A DNA stretch of 64,000 nucleotides from Coraliomargarita algicola (GCF_033878955.1 NZ_CP138858.1:744001-808000), one strand, 5' to 3'; shown: positions 9,015-18,862, counted from the first letter of the stretch. Program-made: numbers and translations. The notes: generated by a model from the sequence alone, not told the origin.

Positions 9015-9278
9015 TTAAACGCCCTCTTTGCCCGGCTCTGCCGTGTCGTCTTCCTCTTCGCCGTATTTCTCAAGCGTGTAGATAAAGAGATCCTCCAGTT
9101 TTTTACGAGCCCACGGGGTCTTACGCAAAAACTTGAGACTCGATTTGATCGAAGGATCATACATGAAGCAACGCACGGGCAGACGCTCTGCCAGCCCCTC
9201 CCAACCATAAAATCCCTGCAAACTCACCAGGATTTTTTCAAGGCTGAGTCCATGTAGTGGGTTGTTAATTTGCTGCAT
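9015..9278 (-). CDS. VF530-family small DNA-binding-like protein (DUF2132)
   Basis: A small protein of 87 residues from ATG 9278; an extension to ATG 9305 is possible but the family similarity begins at the NNPLHG motif right after the shorter start. The sequence NNPLHGLSLEKIL, GWEGLAERLPVRCF and the stretch ending in FLRKTPWARKKLEDLFI are characteristic of the VF530/DUF2132 family, named after a Vibrio fischeri protein with a structure suggestive of DNA binding; the biological role is unknown. The C-terminus is acidic. It is the last gene of the minus-strand methylmalonyl-CoA operon, 70 or so bases after meaB, and is convergent with the signalling cluster. There is no evident functional link with propionate metabolism. 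Confidence 0.85.
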   Translation of the reverse strand: MQQINNPLHGLSLEKILVSLQGFYGWEGLAERLPVRCFMYDPSIKSSLKFLRKTPWARKKLEDLFIYTLEKYGEEEDDTAEPGKEGV

Positions 9279-9349
9279 ACCGGGAGAAGGTCCAAAGTCA
9301 GCCACGAAGTCAAGCGAAGGCGATTTCCTCCATGCCTGACAGCGTCCAC

Positions 9350-10318
9350 TCAGTCACCGAGTAATGCATCCAAAGCGACGGAGACTGGCATTTGACCATC
9401 TTTGACTGCGGTGGCCATGCGTTGGATTTGCTGCCCATGCTCTGCCCGGTAGCGCTCCATAACGATGGATTGCAGCAGTGAATCGAACCAATCGACATTC
9501 TGCTCACGGCGACGTGCTTCAAAGACACCGCTCTCTGTGAGTTGATCGCGAAAGCCTTCGATCAATTGCCAAACTCTTTCGATGCCTTCGCAGTTCAGCG
9601 CGGAACAAGTCAGCGCTTTGGGCTTCCAACCCGGCGTAAATGGGTGCAGGAAGTGTAGGACCTTGGTGTATTCGACCTTCGCCAGCTTGGCGCGCATCTT
9701 ATTATCGCCGTCGGCTTTGTTGACCACGATCGCATCTGCGAGCTCAATCACCCCTTTCTTAATCCCCTGTAGCTCATCACCTGCACCGGCGATTTGCAGT
9801 AAAAGAAAGAAGTCTGTCATCGTGCGCACCGCTGTTTCACTTTGGCCCACGCCTACGGTTTCGACTAAAATCACATCGTAGCCAGCCGCTTCGCACAGCA
9901 GGAGTGCCTCACGCGTGCGTGCAGCCACTCCACCGAGTGAATTGCCGGATGGCGAAGGCCGGATGAAGGCGTTTTCGTGTCGCGCGAGATCCTCCATGCG
10001 TGTCTTATCACCGAGAATACTGCCGCCCGTACGCGAGCTGCTAGGATCGACCGCGAGCACAGCTACCTTTTTACCACGGCCACAGAGCATCATCCCCAAG
10101 GCTTCAATAAAGGTGCTCTTCCCCGCCCCGGGCGTGCCCGTCAAGCCGACACGCAGCGCCCCACCGGTATTCGGAAGGATGGCCTGCATCAGTTCACGTG
10201 CGGGCGCACGGTGCTTGGGTGCTCGGCTTTCCACCAAAGTGATGGCTTGAGCAAGCGACGCTCGATCACTGGCACGAATGCCAGCGATGAGCTTCGGAAG
10301 GTCGGGCGGTTTACGCAT
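9350..10318 (-). CDS. meaB: Methylmalonyl-CoA mutase GTPase chaperone MeaB/ArgK
   Basis: A G3E-family GTPase that loads and protects the adenosylcobalamin cofactor of methylmalonyl-CoA mutase. Visible motifs are the P-loop GTPGAGKSTF, the metal-binding IxAVDPSSxRTGGSILGDKTRM block, the VETVGVGQSE switch and the NKADGDN base-recognition motif. The preferred start is the ATG at 10318, giving 322 residues and aligning with the E. coli ArgK N-terminus (DLPKLIAGIRASDRASLAQA); upstream in-frame ATGs at 10357 and 10387 would add 13-23 residues. It lies in the same operon as the decarboxylase genes and near mutA/mutB, which supports the chaperone role rather than the old arginine-transport kinase label. 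Confidence 0.93.
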   Translation of the reverse strand: MRKPPDLPKLIAGIRASDRASLAQAITLVESRAPKHRAPARELMQAILPNTGGALRVGLTGTPGAGKSTFIEALGMMLCGRGKKVAVLAVDPSSSRTGGSILGDKTRMEDLARHENAFIRPSPSGNSLGGVAARTREALLLCEAAGYDVILVETVGVGQSETAVRTMTDFFLLLQIAGAGDELQGIKKGVIELADAIVVNKADGDNKMRAKLAKVEYTKVLHFLHPFTPGWKPKALTCSALNCEGIERVWQLIEGFRDQLTESGVFEARRREQNVDWFDSLLQSIVMERYRAEHGQQIQRMATAVKDGQMPVSVALDALLGD

Positions 10319-10431
10319 AATCAGATTAGAGAAGGTCGAACGCTCAAGGTCCAACATCGAATATCGATTCGTTGAAACGAATGCCAAAGGGCAGATCGAT
10401 TCAGCGTGGGACGTTGAAACTTGGACGTTCC

Positions 10432-11943
10432 TTACTTGCTATACTTCGAACTCCAATCCACTCCGCGCATGTCTTTCTTCTCCATGAAGGCTTCATGCAT
10501 AGCGAAAGCGGTACGGAGCGTCTGTGGCGTATGGCCATCTTTGACATCGTCGAAATAGGCATGCAATTGATCATGATAATCCGGGTGAGCGCACTTATCC
10601 ACGATTTCACGCGCACGCTCGGCGGGATCTTTACCACGCAAGTCCGCAATACCTTGATCGGTGATCAGCACTTGCACACTGTGCTCACTGTGGTCGAGGT
10701 GAGCGACCATGGGCACGATAGTGCTAATGGCGCCTCCCTTGGCGACCGAGGGACAAGTGAAGATAGAAATATACGCATTACGGGTAAAGTCGCCAGAGCC
10801 ACCGATCCCGTTCATGAGGTTGTTCCCCATCACGTGTGTGGAGTTAATATTCCCCCATATGTCGGCTTCGATCGCTGTGTTGATCGAAATCACACCGATA
10901 CGGCGCACCACTTCAGGGTGATTGGAAATTTCCTGCGGACGCAGCACCATGCGTTGCTTAAAGAACTCTAGGTCTTCATACACCTCCTTCAATACAGGTG
11001 GCGATACGGTCAATGAAGTGGCACTACCAAACTTAATATCACCACTCCGCATCAGGCCGATGACGCTATCCTGAATGACTTCGGAATACATCTCGAAGGG
11101 AGGAATATTCGGATTGGCCCCCAGCGCGCCAAGCACCGCGTTGGCAATATTACCTACGCCCGACTGAATCGGTAAAAACTCTTTAGGAATACGGCCGGCC
11201 TTTAGTTCGTCTGCGAGGAAGGTCGCCACGTTTTCACCGATTTTCTTAGTCACCTCATCGGTTTCCTTAAAGCCACCGACTTCATCCGGGCGGTTGGTTT
11301 TGACGATACCAACGATCTTTGCAGGGTCGACTTTCAACACGGGGCTACCACAGCGATCGGAGCAGCTATAGATCGGCACCTCACGACGATGCGGTGGATC
11401 CAATGGCTCATAAATATCGTGCAAGCCCTCAAGCCCAGCAGGGTGCGCTTCGTTGAGCTCGATCAGAATCTTGTCCGCCACATTACAGAATGTATTGGAA
11501 GCACCCACACTGGTGGTGAGCACAATCTCGCCCTCATCGCTAACCGCAGCCGCTTCAACCACGGCAAACTTAATCTTTCCAAGGAAACCATAGCGTGCGG
11601 CTTGTGGCAGCATCGAAAGGTGCATGTCGTAGAAGCAAGTTTCCCCCTTGTTAATCTGCGCCCGCAGGTCCTTGCAGCTTTGATAAGGTGTGCGAAAGAG
11701 CACCGCATTGGCACGTGCCAACTCGCCATCCAAGCTATCGCCGGTCGAGGCACCAGTCACCACGCCGATCTTAAAATCGCGTCCCGCTTCGTGCTCCTGT
11801 TTGGCACGAGCTGCAATGGCAGTCGGAATGTCCTTGGCAGCACCGGCTGGAGTGAATCCACTGAAACCGATGATGTCGCGGTTGTTAATAAGATCAGCTG
11901 CCTCTGCGGCAGTGATGATTGGATAGGTGCTTACTGTTGGCAT
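10432..11943 (-). CDS. scpC: Succinate/propionyl-CoA (or acetyl-CoA) CoA-transferase
   Basis: A 503-residue acetyl-CoA hydrolase/transferase of the Cat1/ScpC/AarC type. It exchanges CoA between an acyl-CoA (propionyl- or acetyl-CoA) and succinate through a glutamyl-CoA intermediate. Recognisable elements are GFSGFTPAGAAKDIP near the N-terminus, the catalytic-glutamate block NTAIEADIWGNINSTHVMG, and NGIGGSGDFTRNAYISIF in the C-terminal domain, followed by DQGIADLRGKDP. Full length fits the family (about 490-505). Position in the operon with methylmalonyl-CoA decarboxylase makes propionyl-CoA:succinate transferase the most likely reaction, closing the cycle that turns succinate into propionate; an acetate-specific role cannot be excluded by sequence alone. 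Confidence 0.9.
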   Translation of the reverse strand: MPTVSTYPIITAAEAADLINNRDIIGFSGFTPAGAAKDIPTAIAARAKQEHEAGRDFKIGVVTGASTGDSLDGELARANAVLFRTPYQSCKDLRAQINKGETCFYDMHLSMLPQAARYGFLGKIKFAVVEAAAVSDEGEIVLTTSVGASNTFCNVADKILIELNEAHPAGLEGLHDIYEPLDPPHRREVPIYSCSDRCGSPVLKVDPAKIVGIVKTNRPDEVGGFKETDEVTKKIGENVATFLADELKAGRIPKEFLPIQSGVGNIANAVLGALGANPNIPPFEMYSEVIQDSVIGLMRSGDIKFGSATSLTVSPPVLKEVYEDLEFFKQRMVLRPQEISNHPEVVRRIGVISINTAIEADIWGNINSTHVMGNNLMNGIGGSGDFTRNAYISIFTCPSVAKGGAISTIVPMVAHLDHSEHSVQVLITDQGIADLRGKDPAERAREIVDKCAHPDYHDQLHAYFDDVKDGHTPQTLRTAFAMHEAFMEKKDMRGVDWSSKYSK

Positions 11944-11995
11944 GACTAATTAACTAATTGAGTGCTAAAGAATAGAAGTGAAAATGAAATGATGA

Positions 11996-13501
11996 TTAAT
12001 GAGTGCCGCCAAACATGGTCAGGAAGAATCCGGCGACAAGTGCCGTTCCGATCACCCCAGCAACATTAGGGCCCATCGCATGCATGAGCAGGAAGTTGCC
12101 TGGATCCGCTTTTTGGCCTTCCACTTGACTGACACGGGCGGCCATCGGCACGGCGCTCACACCTGCAGAACCGATGAGCGGATTGATCTTATTTTTGGAA
12201 AATAGATTCATAAACTTCGCCATAAGAATGCCGGACGCAGTGGCCACTGCAAACGCGCCCACACCGAGCACCAGAATACCGAGTGTTTCTGTGCGTAGGA
12301 AACGGTCACCAGTCATGGTAATCCCCACACTGGAACCGAGGAAAATGGTAATGATATTAATCAGCTCGTTCTGAGCGGCTTTATTGAGGCGTTCAGTCAC
12401 CTTACACTCGCGCAGGAAGTTACCAAACATCAACATACCGATCAAAGGCGAGGCAGGTGGCACCAATAGAATACAAGCGATAGTCACGATCACACCGAAT
12501 ACAAGCTTCTCCAAGCGACTGACTGGACGCAGGCTCTTCATGCGAATTTTACGTTCCTTCTCAGTGGTGAGACCACGCATGATCGGCGGTTGAATGACTG
12601 GCACCAATGCCATGTAGCTGTAAGCTGCCACTGCAATGGGAGCGAGCAATTCAGGCGCCAGTGAATTGGCCAAGAAAATAGAAGTCGGCCCGTCGGCCCC
12701 CCCAATGATACCGATCGCTCCGGAGGCCTCAGTGGAAAAACCGAGTAACTGCGCCCCCATAAAGGTGCCGAAAACACCGAACTGTGCCGCAGCGCCGAGC
12801 AGCAATACACGTGGATTCGCGATGAGTGGCCCGAAGTCGGTCAAAGCACCGACCCCTAGGAAAATAAGTGGAGGAAAGATCTCCAGCAAGATCCCCATCT
12901 GAATGTAGTGAAAGAGTCCACCGGTGTGATCACTGTGCAGCTCACCCATGGCCTGTCCTTTCACCACATGCTCCCCCGCTTGAACAGAGTTTTCGACCAC
13001 ACGGCCCGAGGATTCTGCCCAAACAAGTGTATCACTCAAACGAAAGCTGTGCTCATTGAACTTAAGTTCTATCGGCTTCTTCTCGCTGACGACACTTTCT
13101 TGAGTGCGCAAAATGTAAAGTAAAGTGCCCTCGCCAAAGCCTTCGACGACTTCACCATCCAGAATCAACTGCAGTGTATCAGGATCCAAATCACCCACTG
13201 TTGTGGGCATGACTTTCTCCACCGCATTTAAATAAACACTCTGCCCTGCTTGCGCAGCGACATAGACGATCTCCCCGGCATCGGGGCTACGCACAATTGC
13301 CGCCGGCTTATTGATAATGCCCTGGGTCGGCAAATTGGCCAGAATGGCACCGAAGGCGATCGGCACCAGTAAAAGTGGCTCGAACTTTTTGTAGACAGCC
13401 AAGTAAAGGAGCACGCAAACGACTGCCCACATGACGAACATGCGCCAGTCGAGGTAGCCGAAGCCAGTGTTTCCGTAAAGTCGATGAAGGAGATCGATCA
13501 T
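11996..13501 (-). CDS. mmdB: Na+-translocating decarboxylase beta subunit with an inserted soluble domain
   Basis: The membrane subunit that decarboxylates carboxybiotin and exports Na+. The family core is clear: FPPLIFLGVGALTDFGPLIANP, the IGIIGGADGPTSIF active-site region, NIITIFLGSSVG and the C-terminal SAGVSAVPMAARV and MHAMGPNVAGVIG. The start is ATG 13501 (501 residues); the 26 extra codons up to 13579 are not typical. Family members usually have about 375-435 residues. The excess lies after the first membrane helices, about residues 60-200: beta-rich segments PDAGEIVYVAAQAGQSVYL and SGRVVENSVQAGEHVVKGQ look like barrel-sandwich (lipoyl/biotinyl-like) half motifs, without a modifiable MKM lysine. 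It is downstream of the biotin carrier gene, 96 bases apart, in an A-D-C-B order. Confidence 0.92.
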   Translation of the reverse strand: MIDLLHRLYGNTGFGYLDWRMFVMWAVVCVLLYLAVYKKFEPLLLVPIAFGAILANLPTQGIINKPAAIVRSPDAGEIVYVAAQAGQSVYLNAVEKVMPTTVGDLDPDTLQLILDGEVVEGFGEGTLLYILRTQESVVSEKKPIELKFNEHSFRLSDTLVWAESSGRVVENSVQAGEHVVKGQAMGELHSDHTGGLFHYIQMGILLEIFPPLIFLGVGALTDFGPLIANPRVLLLGAAAQFGVFGTFMGAQLLGFSTEASGAIGIIGGADGPTSIFLANSLAPELLAPIAVAAYSYMALVPVIQPPIMRGLTTEKERKIRMKSLRPVSRLEKLVFGVIVTIACILLVPPASPLIGMLMFGNFLRECKVTERLNKAAQNELINIITIFLGSSVGITMTGDRFLRTETLGILVLGVGAFAVATASGILMAKFMNLFSKNKINPLIGSAGVSAVPMAARVSQVEGQKADPGNFLLMHAMGPNVAGVIGTALVAGFFLTMFGGTH

Positions 13502-13597
13502 TGTAATGGGGATGTGGTGGAGAAGTAAAAATATAGGGAAAAGGGGGAATTGCCGTGGTGACCTGCGCCACCACGGCAATCAAAACGACAAAAGCAC

Positions 13598-13996
13598 TCA
13601 GGCGACTTCGACTAATGCTTGACCTTCTTCGACGCCGTCGCCGGCCTTCGCAAGAATGGCAGTGACCTTGCCAGCGGCAGGGGCGACAACGATGGTGTTC
13701 ATTTTCATCGCTTCGAGTGTAACCAGCTTTTGGCCTTCTTCGACGGCATCGCCGACGTTGACATCGATGGAGACTACGACCGCCGCCAATGGACTGGTCA
13801 CCGCACCTCCAGCACCTGCAGCGACAGGTGCGGCTTTAGGCGCGGGCTTAGGCGCAGCTACCGGGGCCGCCACACGTGAGCTGCCTCCCGAACTGGCTCT
13901 ACGTGGCGCGGGTGCAGCGACGGCTCCACCTTCGTCTAGAATTTCGACTTCAACTTCGTAGGTCTTGCCTTCGACTGTTATATTTAAGCGTTTCAT
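13598..13996 (-). CDS. mmdC: Biotin carboxyl carrier subunit of methylmalonyl-CoA decarboxylase
   Basis: A 132-residue biotinyl protein that carries CO2 between the carboxyltransferase and the membrane beta subunit. It starts with a short beta domain (MKRLNITVEGKTYEVEVEIL), continues with a flexible Ala/Pro-rich linker (about residues 30-65) and ends in a biotinyl domain with the EAMKMN motif; the biotinylated lysine is residue 98. This architecture is the standard one for the gamma/MmdC subunits of sodium-pump decarboxylases. It sits between the small membrane anchor gene and the beta subunit gene. Confidence 0.95.
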   Translation of the reverse strand: MKRLNITVEGKTYEVEVEILDEGGAVAAPAPRRASSGGSSRVAAPVAAPKPAPKAAPVAAGAGGAVTSPLAAVVVSIDVNVGDAVEEGQKLVTLEAMKMNTIVVAPAAGKVTAILAKAGDGVEEGQALVEVA

Positions 13997-14029
13997 GATA
14001 ATTTAATGGTGTTTAATTTTAGTAAGTAT

Positions 14030-14479
14030 TTAGCGAACTCTGTGTGAGGAGAAGATTTGACGACGCCCCTCTTGAGCCCAACCGGGCCCCGTCGAGCGAA
14101 CCGAAACGACCCGGTGTGGACGATCCCCGATCACGGTGTGGACCGCCGCAGCGATCACCGCGAGCAGTGCCGGATCTTCAGAATCATCAGCCTCCACGGC
14201 TGCGGGAGCCGCGGCGGGGGCAGAGGTCGTGCTTACAGACGAATTCGCTGCTGGCTTCGAATTAGCCTCACTTGCTTTTTGGGCCGCCTCGGCAGCCTTG
14301 GCAGCATCACGTGCGGCTTGTTTAATAAAAAAAGCGCCGATGCACGATGTCACCGCAGCTAATAGCGCGAGGACGATCATCACAAAGAGGAAGCCAACAA
14401 CGACGACGTTTGCCGTCGAAGGGCTCTCCACTGGCGCTGCAGCACTGACTTGTGCGAGCGTTGAATACATTGCAAACAT
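14030..14479 (-). CDS. mmdD: OadG/MmdD-type small membrane subunit of the decarboxylase
   Basis: A 149-residue protein from ATG 14479 (or 141 from ATG 14470). The longer open frame to 14560 would overlap mmdA and is not preferred. One hydrophobic membrane segment lies at about residues 22-48, followed by an Ala-rich coiled stretch (KQAARDAAKAAEAAQKASEAN), an Ala/Pro/Ser linker and a conserved-looking tail containing EDPALLAVIAAAVHTVIGDRPHRVV, typical of OadG/MmdD tails that hold the carboxyltransferase to the membrane. Sequence identity in this family is always low; position between mmdA and mmdC decides the call. Confidence 0.83.
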   Translation of the reverse strand: MFAMYSTLAQVSAAAPVESPSTANVVVVGFLFVMIVLALLAAVTSCIGAFFIKQAARDAAKAAEAAQKASEANSKPAANSSVSTTSAPAAAPAAVEADDSEDPALLAVIAAAVHTVIGDRPHRVVSVRSTGPGWAQEGRRQIFSSHRVR

Positions 14480-14516
14480 GAGTATATACCTTTGGTTGAG
14501 TGCTAGAAGAGACGGT

Positions 14517-16067
14517 TTATAGCGGGATGTTACCGTGCTTCTTAGGTGGACGTGTATCACGCTTGTTTAGAGTATTACGCAGAGCCAGCGCGATTGCCGG
14601 ACGTGTTTGCGAAGGCTCGATCACATCGGTAATCATCGCATTTGAAGCGGCTTGATACGGAGAGGAAAACTCGTTGCGATAGGCTTCACACAACTCGGCG
14701 GCCTTGGCCTTGGGATCGTCGGCCTCTTTGATTTCCTTGCGGAAGAGGATACGGGCAGCGCCCTCGCCCCCCATCACAGCGATTTCCGCAGTGGGCCATG
14801 CAAAGACCATATCGGCCCCAAGGTCAGCAGAGCACATCGCGAGATAAGCACCTCCATAGGCTTTGCGCATGATCAATGTGATCTTTGGCACAGTTGAAGC
14901 CGCGTATGCGAACAACATTTTGGCACCGTGACGGATGATGCCGCCCTGCTCTTGCGCAAGACCAGGCATAAAGCCGGGCACGTCGACCAACGTCACGATC
15001 GGGATGTTATAAATATTACATGTACGGATGAAACGAGCACCCTTGTCGGAACTGTCGATGTCGAGTGTGCCCGCTTTTACCATTGGATTATTGGCAACGA
15101 TACCGACGACTAAACCTTCGATCCGAGCATAGCCCACTACGATATTGCGAGCAAAATCAGGCATGATCTCGAAGAAGTCACCGTCGTCGACCAAGCGGTC
15201 GATCACCGCCATCACATCCAGCGCTTCTTTGCCCGAAGCTGGCACGATCTCGTTCATCTGCGGATCTTCGCTCATGTCGAGATCAGGAAATTCGTGAGGG
15301 GGATCGCTGATGTTATTGCTAGGAAGGAAGGACAACAACTTGGCTGTCAGCTCCATGGCGTGCGAGTCATCGTCAGCGACCAGGTGAATGTTACCCGAGA
15401 TGCTGGCATGAGCAGCAGCCGAAGCGAATTGCTCCAGTTGGGCAGTTTCCCCAGTGGCCGATTTAATGACGTCGGGACCACAGATAAACATGTTGGAATT
15501 TTCCTTAGTCATAATAAGGAAATCCGTAAGTGCGGGCGAATACGCCGCCCCACCTGCGCAAGGGCCGGCGATGACAGCAATTTGCGGCACCACACCGGAA
15601 AGCAACACATTCTTAAAGAAGACTTGCCCATAGCCGCTGAGCGAATCAACGCCCTCTTGGATACGTGCCCCCCCGGAGTCATTCACCCCAACCACAGGCA
15701 TGCCTGCTTCGTGCGCGAAGTCCATCAGATCGCATATTTTCTTGGCGTGAATCCGGCCCAAAGAACCACCACTCACGGTAAAGTCCTGCGCATAGGCCGC
15801 AACCGCACGACCGTCGACCAGCCCCGAGCCACAGACGACACCGTCATATGGCAATTGCTTTTTTTCCATGCCAAAACGATGGCAGGAGTGCTGAGCATGC
15901 ATGCCAAACTCTTGAAATGTGCCCGGTTCAAAAAACATTTCCAGGCGCTCGCGAGCTCCCATCAGTCCTTTTTCCTTACGCTTTGCTAGCTTATCTGCGC
16001 CCCCCGCATTGCGGGCAATTTGACGACGCTCTCTCAGTTCCTCGAGAAGTTTTGGATCAATAGCCAT
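14517..16067 (-). CDS. mmdA: Methylmalonyl-CoA decarboxylase alpha subunit (carboxyltransferase)
   Basis: A 516-residue acyl-CoA carboxyltransferase of the MmdA/PccB family, transferring the carboxyl group of (S)-methylmalonyl-CoA to biotin. Evidence: the N-terminal KRKEKGLMGARERLEMFF, the oxyanion-hole regions VNDSGGARIQEGVDSL and GPCAGGAAYSPALTDF, and the second half with LVDVPGFMPGLAQEQGGIIRHGAKMLFAY and RKAYGGAYLAM. Sequence alone would also suit propionyl-CoA carboxylase beta; the co-transcribed mmdD, mmdC and membrane beta subunit, and the absence of a biotin carboxylase gene, indicate the Na+-pumping decarboxylase. The epimerase gene is 53 bases upstream. Confidence 0.93.
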   Translation of the reverse strand: MAIDPKLLEELRERRQIARNAGGADKLAKRKEKGLMGARERLEMFFEPGTFQEFGMHAQHSCHRFGMEKKQLPYDGVVCGSGLVDGRAVAAYAQDFTVSGGSLGRIHAKKICDLMDFAHEAGMPVVGVNDSGGARIQEGVDSLSGYGQVFFKNVLLSGVVPQIAVIAGPCAGGAAYSPALTDFLIMTKENSNMFICGPDVIKSATGETAQLEQFASAAAHASISGNIHLVADDDSHAMELTAKLLSFLPSNNISDPPHEFPDLDMSEDPQMNEIVPASGKEALDVMAVIDRLVDDGDFFEIMPDFARNIVVGYARIEGLVVGIVANNPMVKAGTLDIDSSDKGARFIRTCNIYNIPIVTLVDVPGFMPGLAQEQGGIIRHGAKMLFAYAASTVPKITLIMRKAYGGAYLAMCSADLGADMVFAWPTAEIAVMGGEGAARILFRKEIKEADDPKAKAAELCEAYRNEFSSPYQAASNAMITDVIEPSQTRPAIALALRNTLNKRDTRPPKKHGNIPL

Positions 16068-16120
16068 AATCTGTCTTTGTTAGTGTTGATGTTAAAATTT
16101 AGGTTTGTGCCGCCCGATCT

Positions 16121-16522
<402 letters not shown>

Positions 16523-16657
16523 AAGTTTTCCTTTTGGTTTATGCGCCTAGAATTACAAATTAGTAGAACTTACGTCAACATATTTTTATATTAAATTAGC
16601 TTATTGACAAAATTTAACTAATTCTATCAACTTCTAGTATCACATTTATTAATCACC
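16523..16657. promoter_or_regulatory. Divergent promoter region between mce operon and mutAB
   Basis: A 135-base, strongly AT-rich intergenic stretch that must hold promoters for both the leftward mce-mmd operon and the rightward mutAB operon. A TTGACA hexamer lies at 16604-16609 reading rightward, but I see no well-spaced TATAAT partner, so no precise promoter is assigned. Confidence 0.4.
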
Positions 16658-18805
16658 ATGAAAACGGATAAACAAGCCAACCAACCACTCCTCTCAGAGT
16701 TTCCTGCTACCAGCGCTGAAGAATGGCGCGACGCCGCCGAGAAACTATTAAAGGGCAAGCCTTTCGATAAGGTGATGACTCGTCAAACGCCCGAAGGCAT
16801 TCGCCTGGAGCCCATTTTCCGCAAGGAAGTGCTCGCCGGACTCCCCGCAGCGGAGACCTTACCGGGCTTCGACGGATATCTGCGCGGAACCTCTGCAACA
16901 GGCTACCGCAACGAGCCTTGGGAAATCGCCCAAGAGCTCCCCTACGGCACACCGAGCGAGTTTAACGATGCAGCCCGAGCCGACTTAATGCGTGGCCAAA
17001 ATGCGCTCAACGTGCTACTCGACATCGCCACACTGAAAGGCATGGACCCGGACACAGCAAAGTCTGGTGAAGTCGGTGCATGCGGCCTCTCAATCGCATG
17101 CCTCAAGGACATCGAAACCGCCTTCAATGAAATCATGCCCGAAGCTGTCAGCTTCCACATCCGCACCGGTTGTGCGGGTCTGACCGTCGGCGCGCTCTTC
17201 TTTGCGTGGCTTAAAAAGCAAGGTGCTGACCTAAAAAAGATCAAAGGCAGCCTGGGAATGGACCCGATCGCGGTCAAAGCGGCCTCGGGCCAATTACCTG
17301 CCAATATATCTGAACTGTTGAGCGAACAAGCCATCATGGCCAACTTCTGCTCTAAGGAGGCGCCTGGCATCCGCGCCGTCGGCATCTCCTCGCTCCCCTA
17401 TCACCAAGCGGGCGCCTCTTCCGTCGAAGAACTCGCAATCTGCCTGGCGACCGGAGCCACTTATTTAAACGAAATGATCGAACGCGGGATGTCGGTCGAC
17501 GACGCTGCACAGCAAATCCGCTTCAGTTTCTGCATCGGCCCGAACTTCTTTATGGAGATTGCCAAGCTGCGTGCGGCACGCGCACTGTGGGCACAGCTGG
17601 TCAAAGCCTTTGGCGGCAACGCCGAATCACAGAAGATCGTCATGCACGCTCGCACAGGGCTCTACAACAAGACCCAAAAAGACCCCTACGTCAATATGCT
17701 ACGCACCACCACCGAGGCCCTCAGCGGCGCAATCGGAGGCGTCGACAGCATGTGCGTTGGCAACTTCGACGAAGTCACCCGTGAGCCTGACACCTTCAGC
17801 CGCCGTATCTCGCGCAACACCCAAATCATACTGCAAGAAGAGTGTGAACTGACCGCAGTAGTCGACCCCGCTGGTGGCTCATGGGCCGTCGAATGGTTGA
17901 CCAATGAAGTCAGCGAGAAGACATGGGAACTATTCCAAGCCATCGAAGCCGAAGGCGGCATGGACCAAGCACTCAAGAGCGGCTTCATCGCAAAAACAAT
18001 TGGCGCCACAGCCAAGCAGAACGAAGCCTTACTGGGCGCACGTCGCACCAGCTTAGTCGGCACCAACGTATATCCTAACTTGGAAGAAAAAGCGCTGGAA
18101 TCCCGCATTCCCGACTATGCAGAAGTGCGCAAGCAACGTGCTCGCGAAATCGCAGCTGCACGTATGGAGCTGGACGAAGCCTCCGACGCCGCCGTGATGG
18201 AAGCACTCGGCAAGATTGTCGACTCCAGCGGCGACGATCTCATGCCGATCTTAATTCAGGCAGTCGAAGCCGGTGCCACCATTGGCGAAATCAGCAAAAC
18301 CATCCGCGCCAGCGTCGCCCCCGGCGAAGCGATCACACCGCTGCCTACCACCCGCTTGGCCAGCAAATACGAGGCTCTGCGTAGCGCCTCCGCCCGTTTC
18401 GCGGAAAAGACAGGTCGCGCGCCAGCCATCTTCCTTACGAACTTGGGACCACTTCGCCGCCACAAGGCACGCGCCGACTTCATCAAAGGCTTTTTCCAAG
18501 CGGGCGGTTTCGAAGTCATCTCACCCGCGGGCTTTGACACACCAGCAGACGCCGTGTCCGCACTCACCGAGTCCGAAGCCGGCATCACAGTAGTCTGTGG
18601 CACCGACGACGACTATGTCGAAAAGTTTGCCGACTATGCCAAGGCGATCAAAGCCGCACTGCCCGAAATGCAAGTGCTACTGGCAGGCTTCCCAGGCGAC
18701 AATGAGGCCGCCTATAAGGAAGCGGGCATGGATGACTACATCTTCATCAAGTCCGATAACTACGAACTAAACCGCCGCTACCTCACGGGGCTGGGCGTGC
18801 TCTAG
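16658..18805 (+). CDS. mutA: Methylmalonyl-CoA mutase small (beta) subunit
   Basis: A 715-residue non-catalytic subunit of the heterodimeric mutase. The N-terminal TIM-barrel half is conserved (SFCIGPNFFMEIAKLRAARALW, VDPAGGSWAVEWLT). The C-terminal cobalamin-like domain lacks the DxHxxG base-on histidine motif: where the large subunit has DGHDRG this one reads LGPLRRHKARADF. That is the known signature of MutA small subunits. It pairs with the next gene, 57 bases downstream, to convert succinyl-CoA to (R)-methylmalonyl-CoA. Start ATG 16658 precedes a normal N-terminus. Confidence 0.94.
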   Translation: MKTDKQANQPLLSEFPATSAEEWRDAAEKLLKGKPFDKVMTRQTPEGIRLEPIFRKEVLAGLPAAETLPGFDGYLRGTSATGYRNEPWEIAQELPYGTPSEFNDAARADLMRGQNALNVLLDIATLKGMDPDTAKSGEVGACGLSIACLKDIETAFNEIMPEAVSFHIRTGCAGLTVGALFFAWLKKQGADLKKIKGSLGMDPIAVKAASGQLPANISELLSEQAIMANFCSKEAPGIRAVGISSLPYHQAGASSVEELAICLATGATYLNEMIERGMSVDDAAQQIRFSFCIGPNFFMEIAKLRAARALWAQLVKAFGGNAESQKIVMHARTGLYNKTQKDPYVNMLRTTTEALSGAIGGVDSMCVGNFDEVTREPDTFSRRISRNTQIILQEECELTAVVDPAGGSWAVEWLTNEVSEKTWELFQAIEAEGGMDQALKSGFIAKTIGATAKQNEALLGARRTSLVGTNVYPNLEEKALESRIPDYAEVRKQRAREIAAARMELDEASDAAVMEALGKIVDSSGDDLMPILIQAVEAGATIGEISKTIRASVAPGEAITPLPTTRLASKYEALRSASARFAEKTGRAPAIFLTNLGPLRRHKARADFIKGFFQAGGFEVISPAGFDTPADAVSALTESEAGITVVCGTDDDYVEKFADYAKAIKAALPEMQVLLAGFPGDNEAAYKEAGMDDYIFIKSDNYELNRRYLTGLGVL

Positions 18806-18862
18806 AGATCATTAGTCATAAGTGATCATTCATCATTCATCAATTATCAGCCATCAATTACT

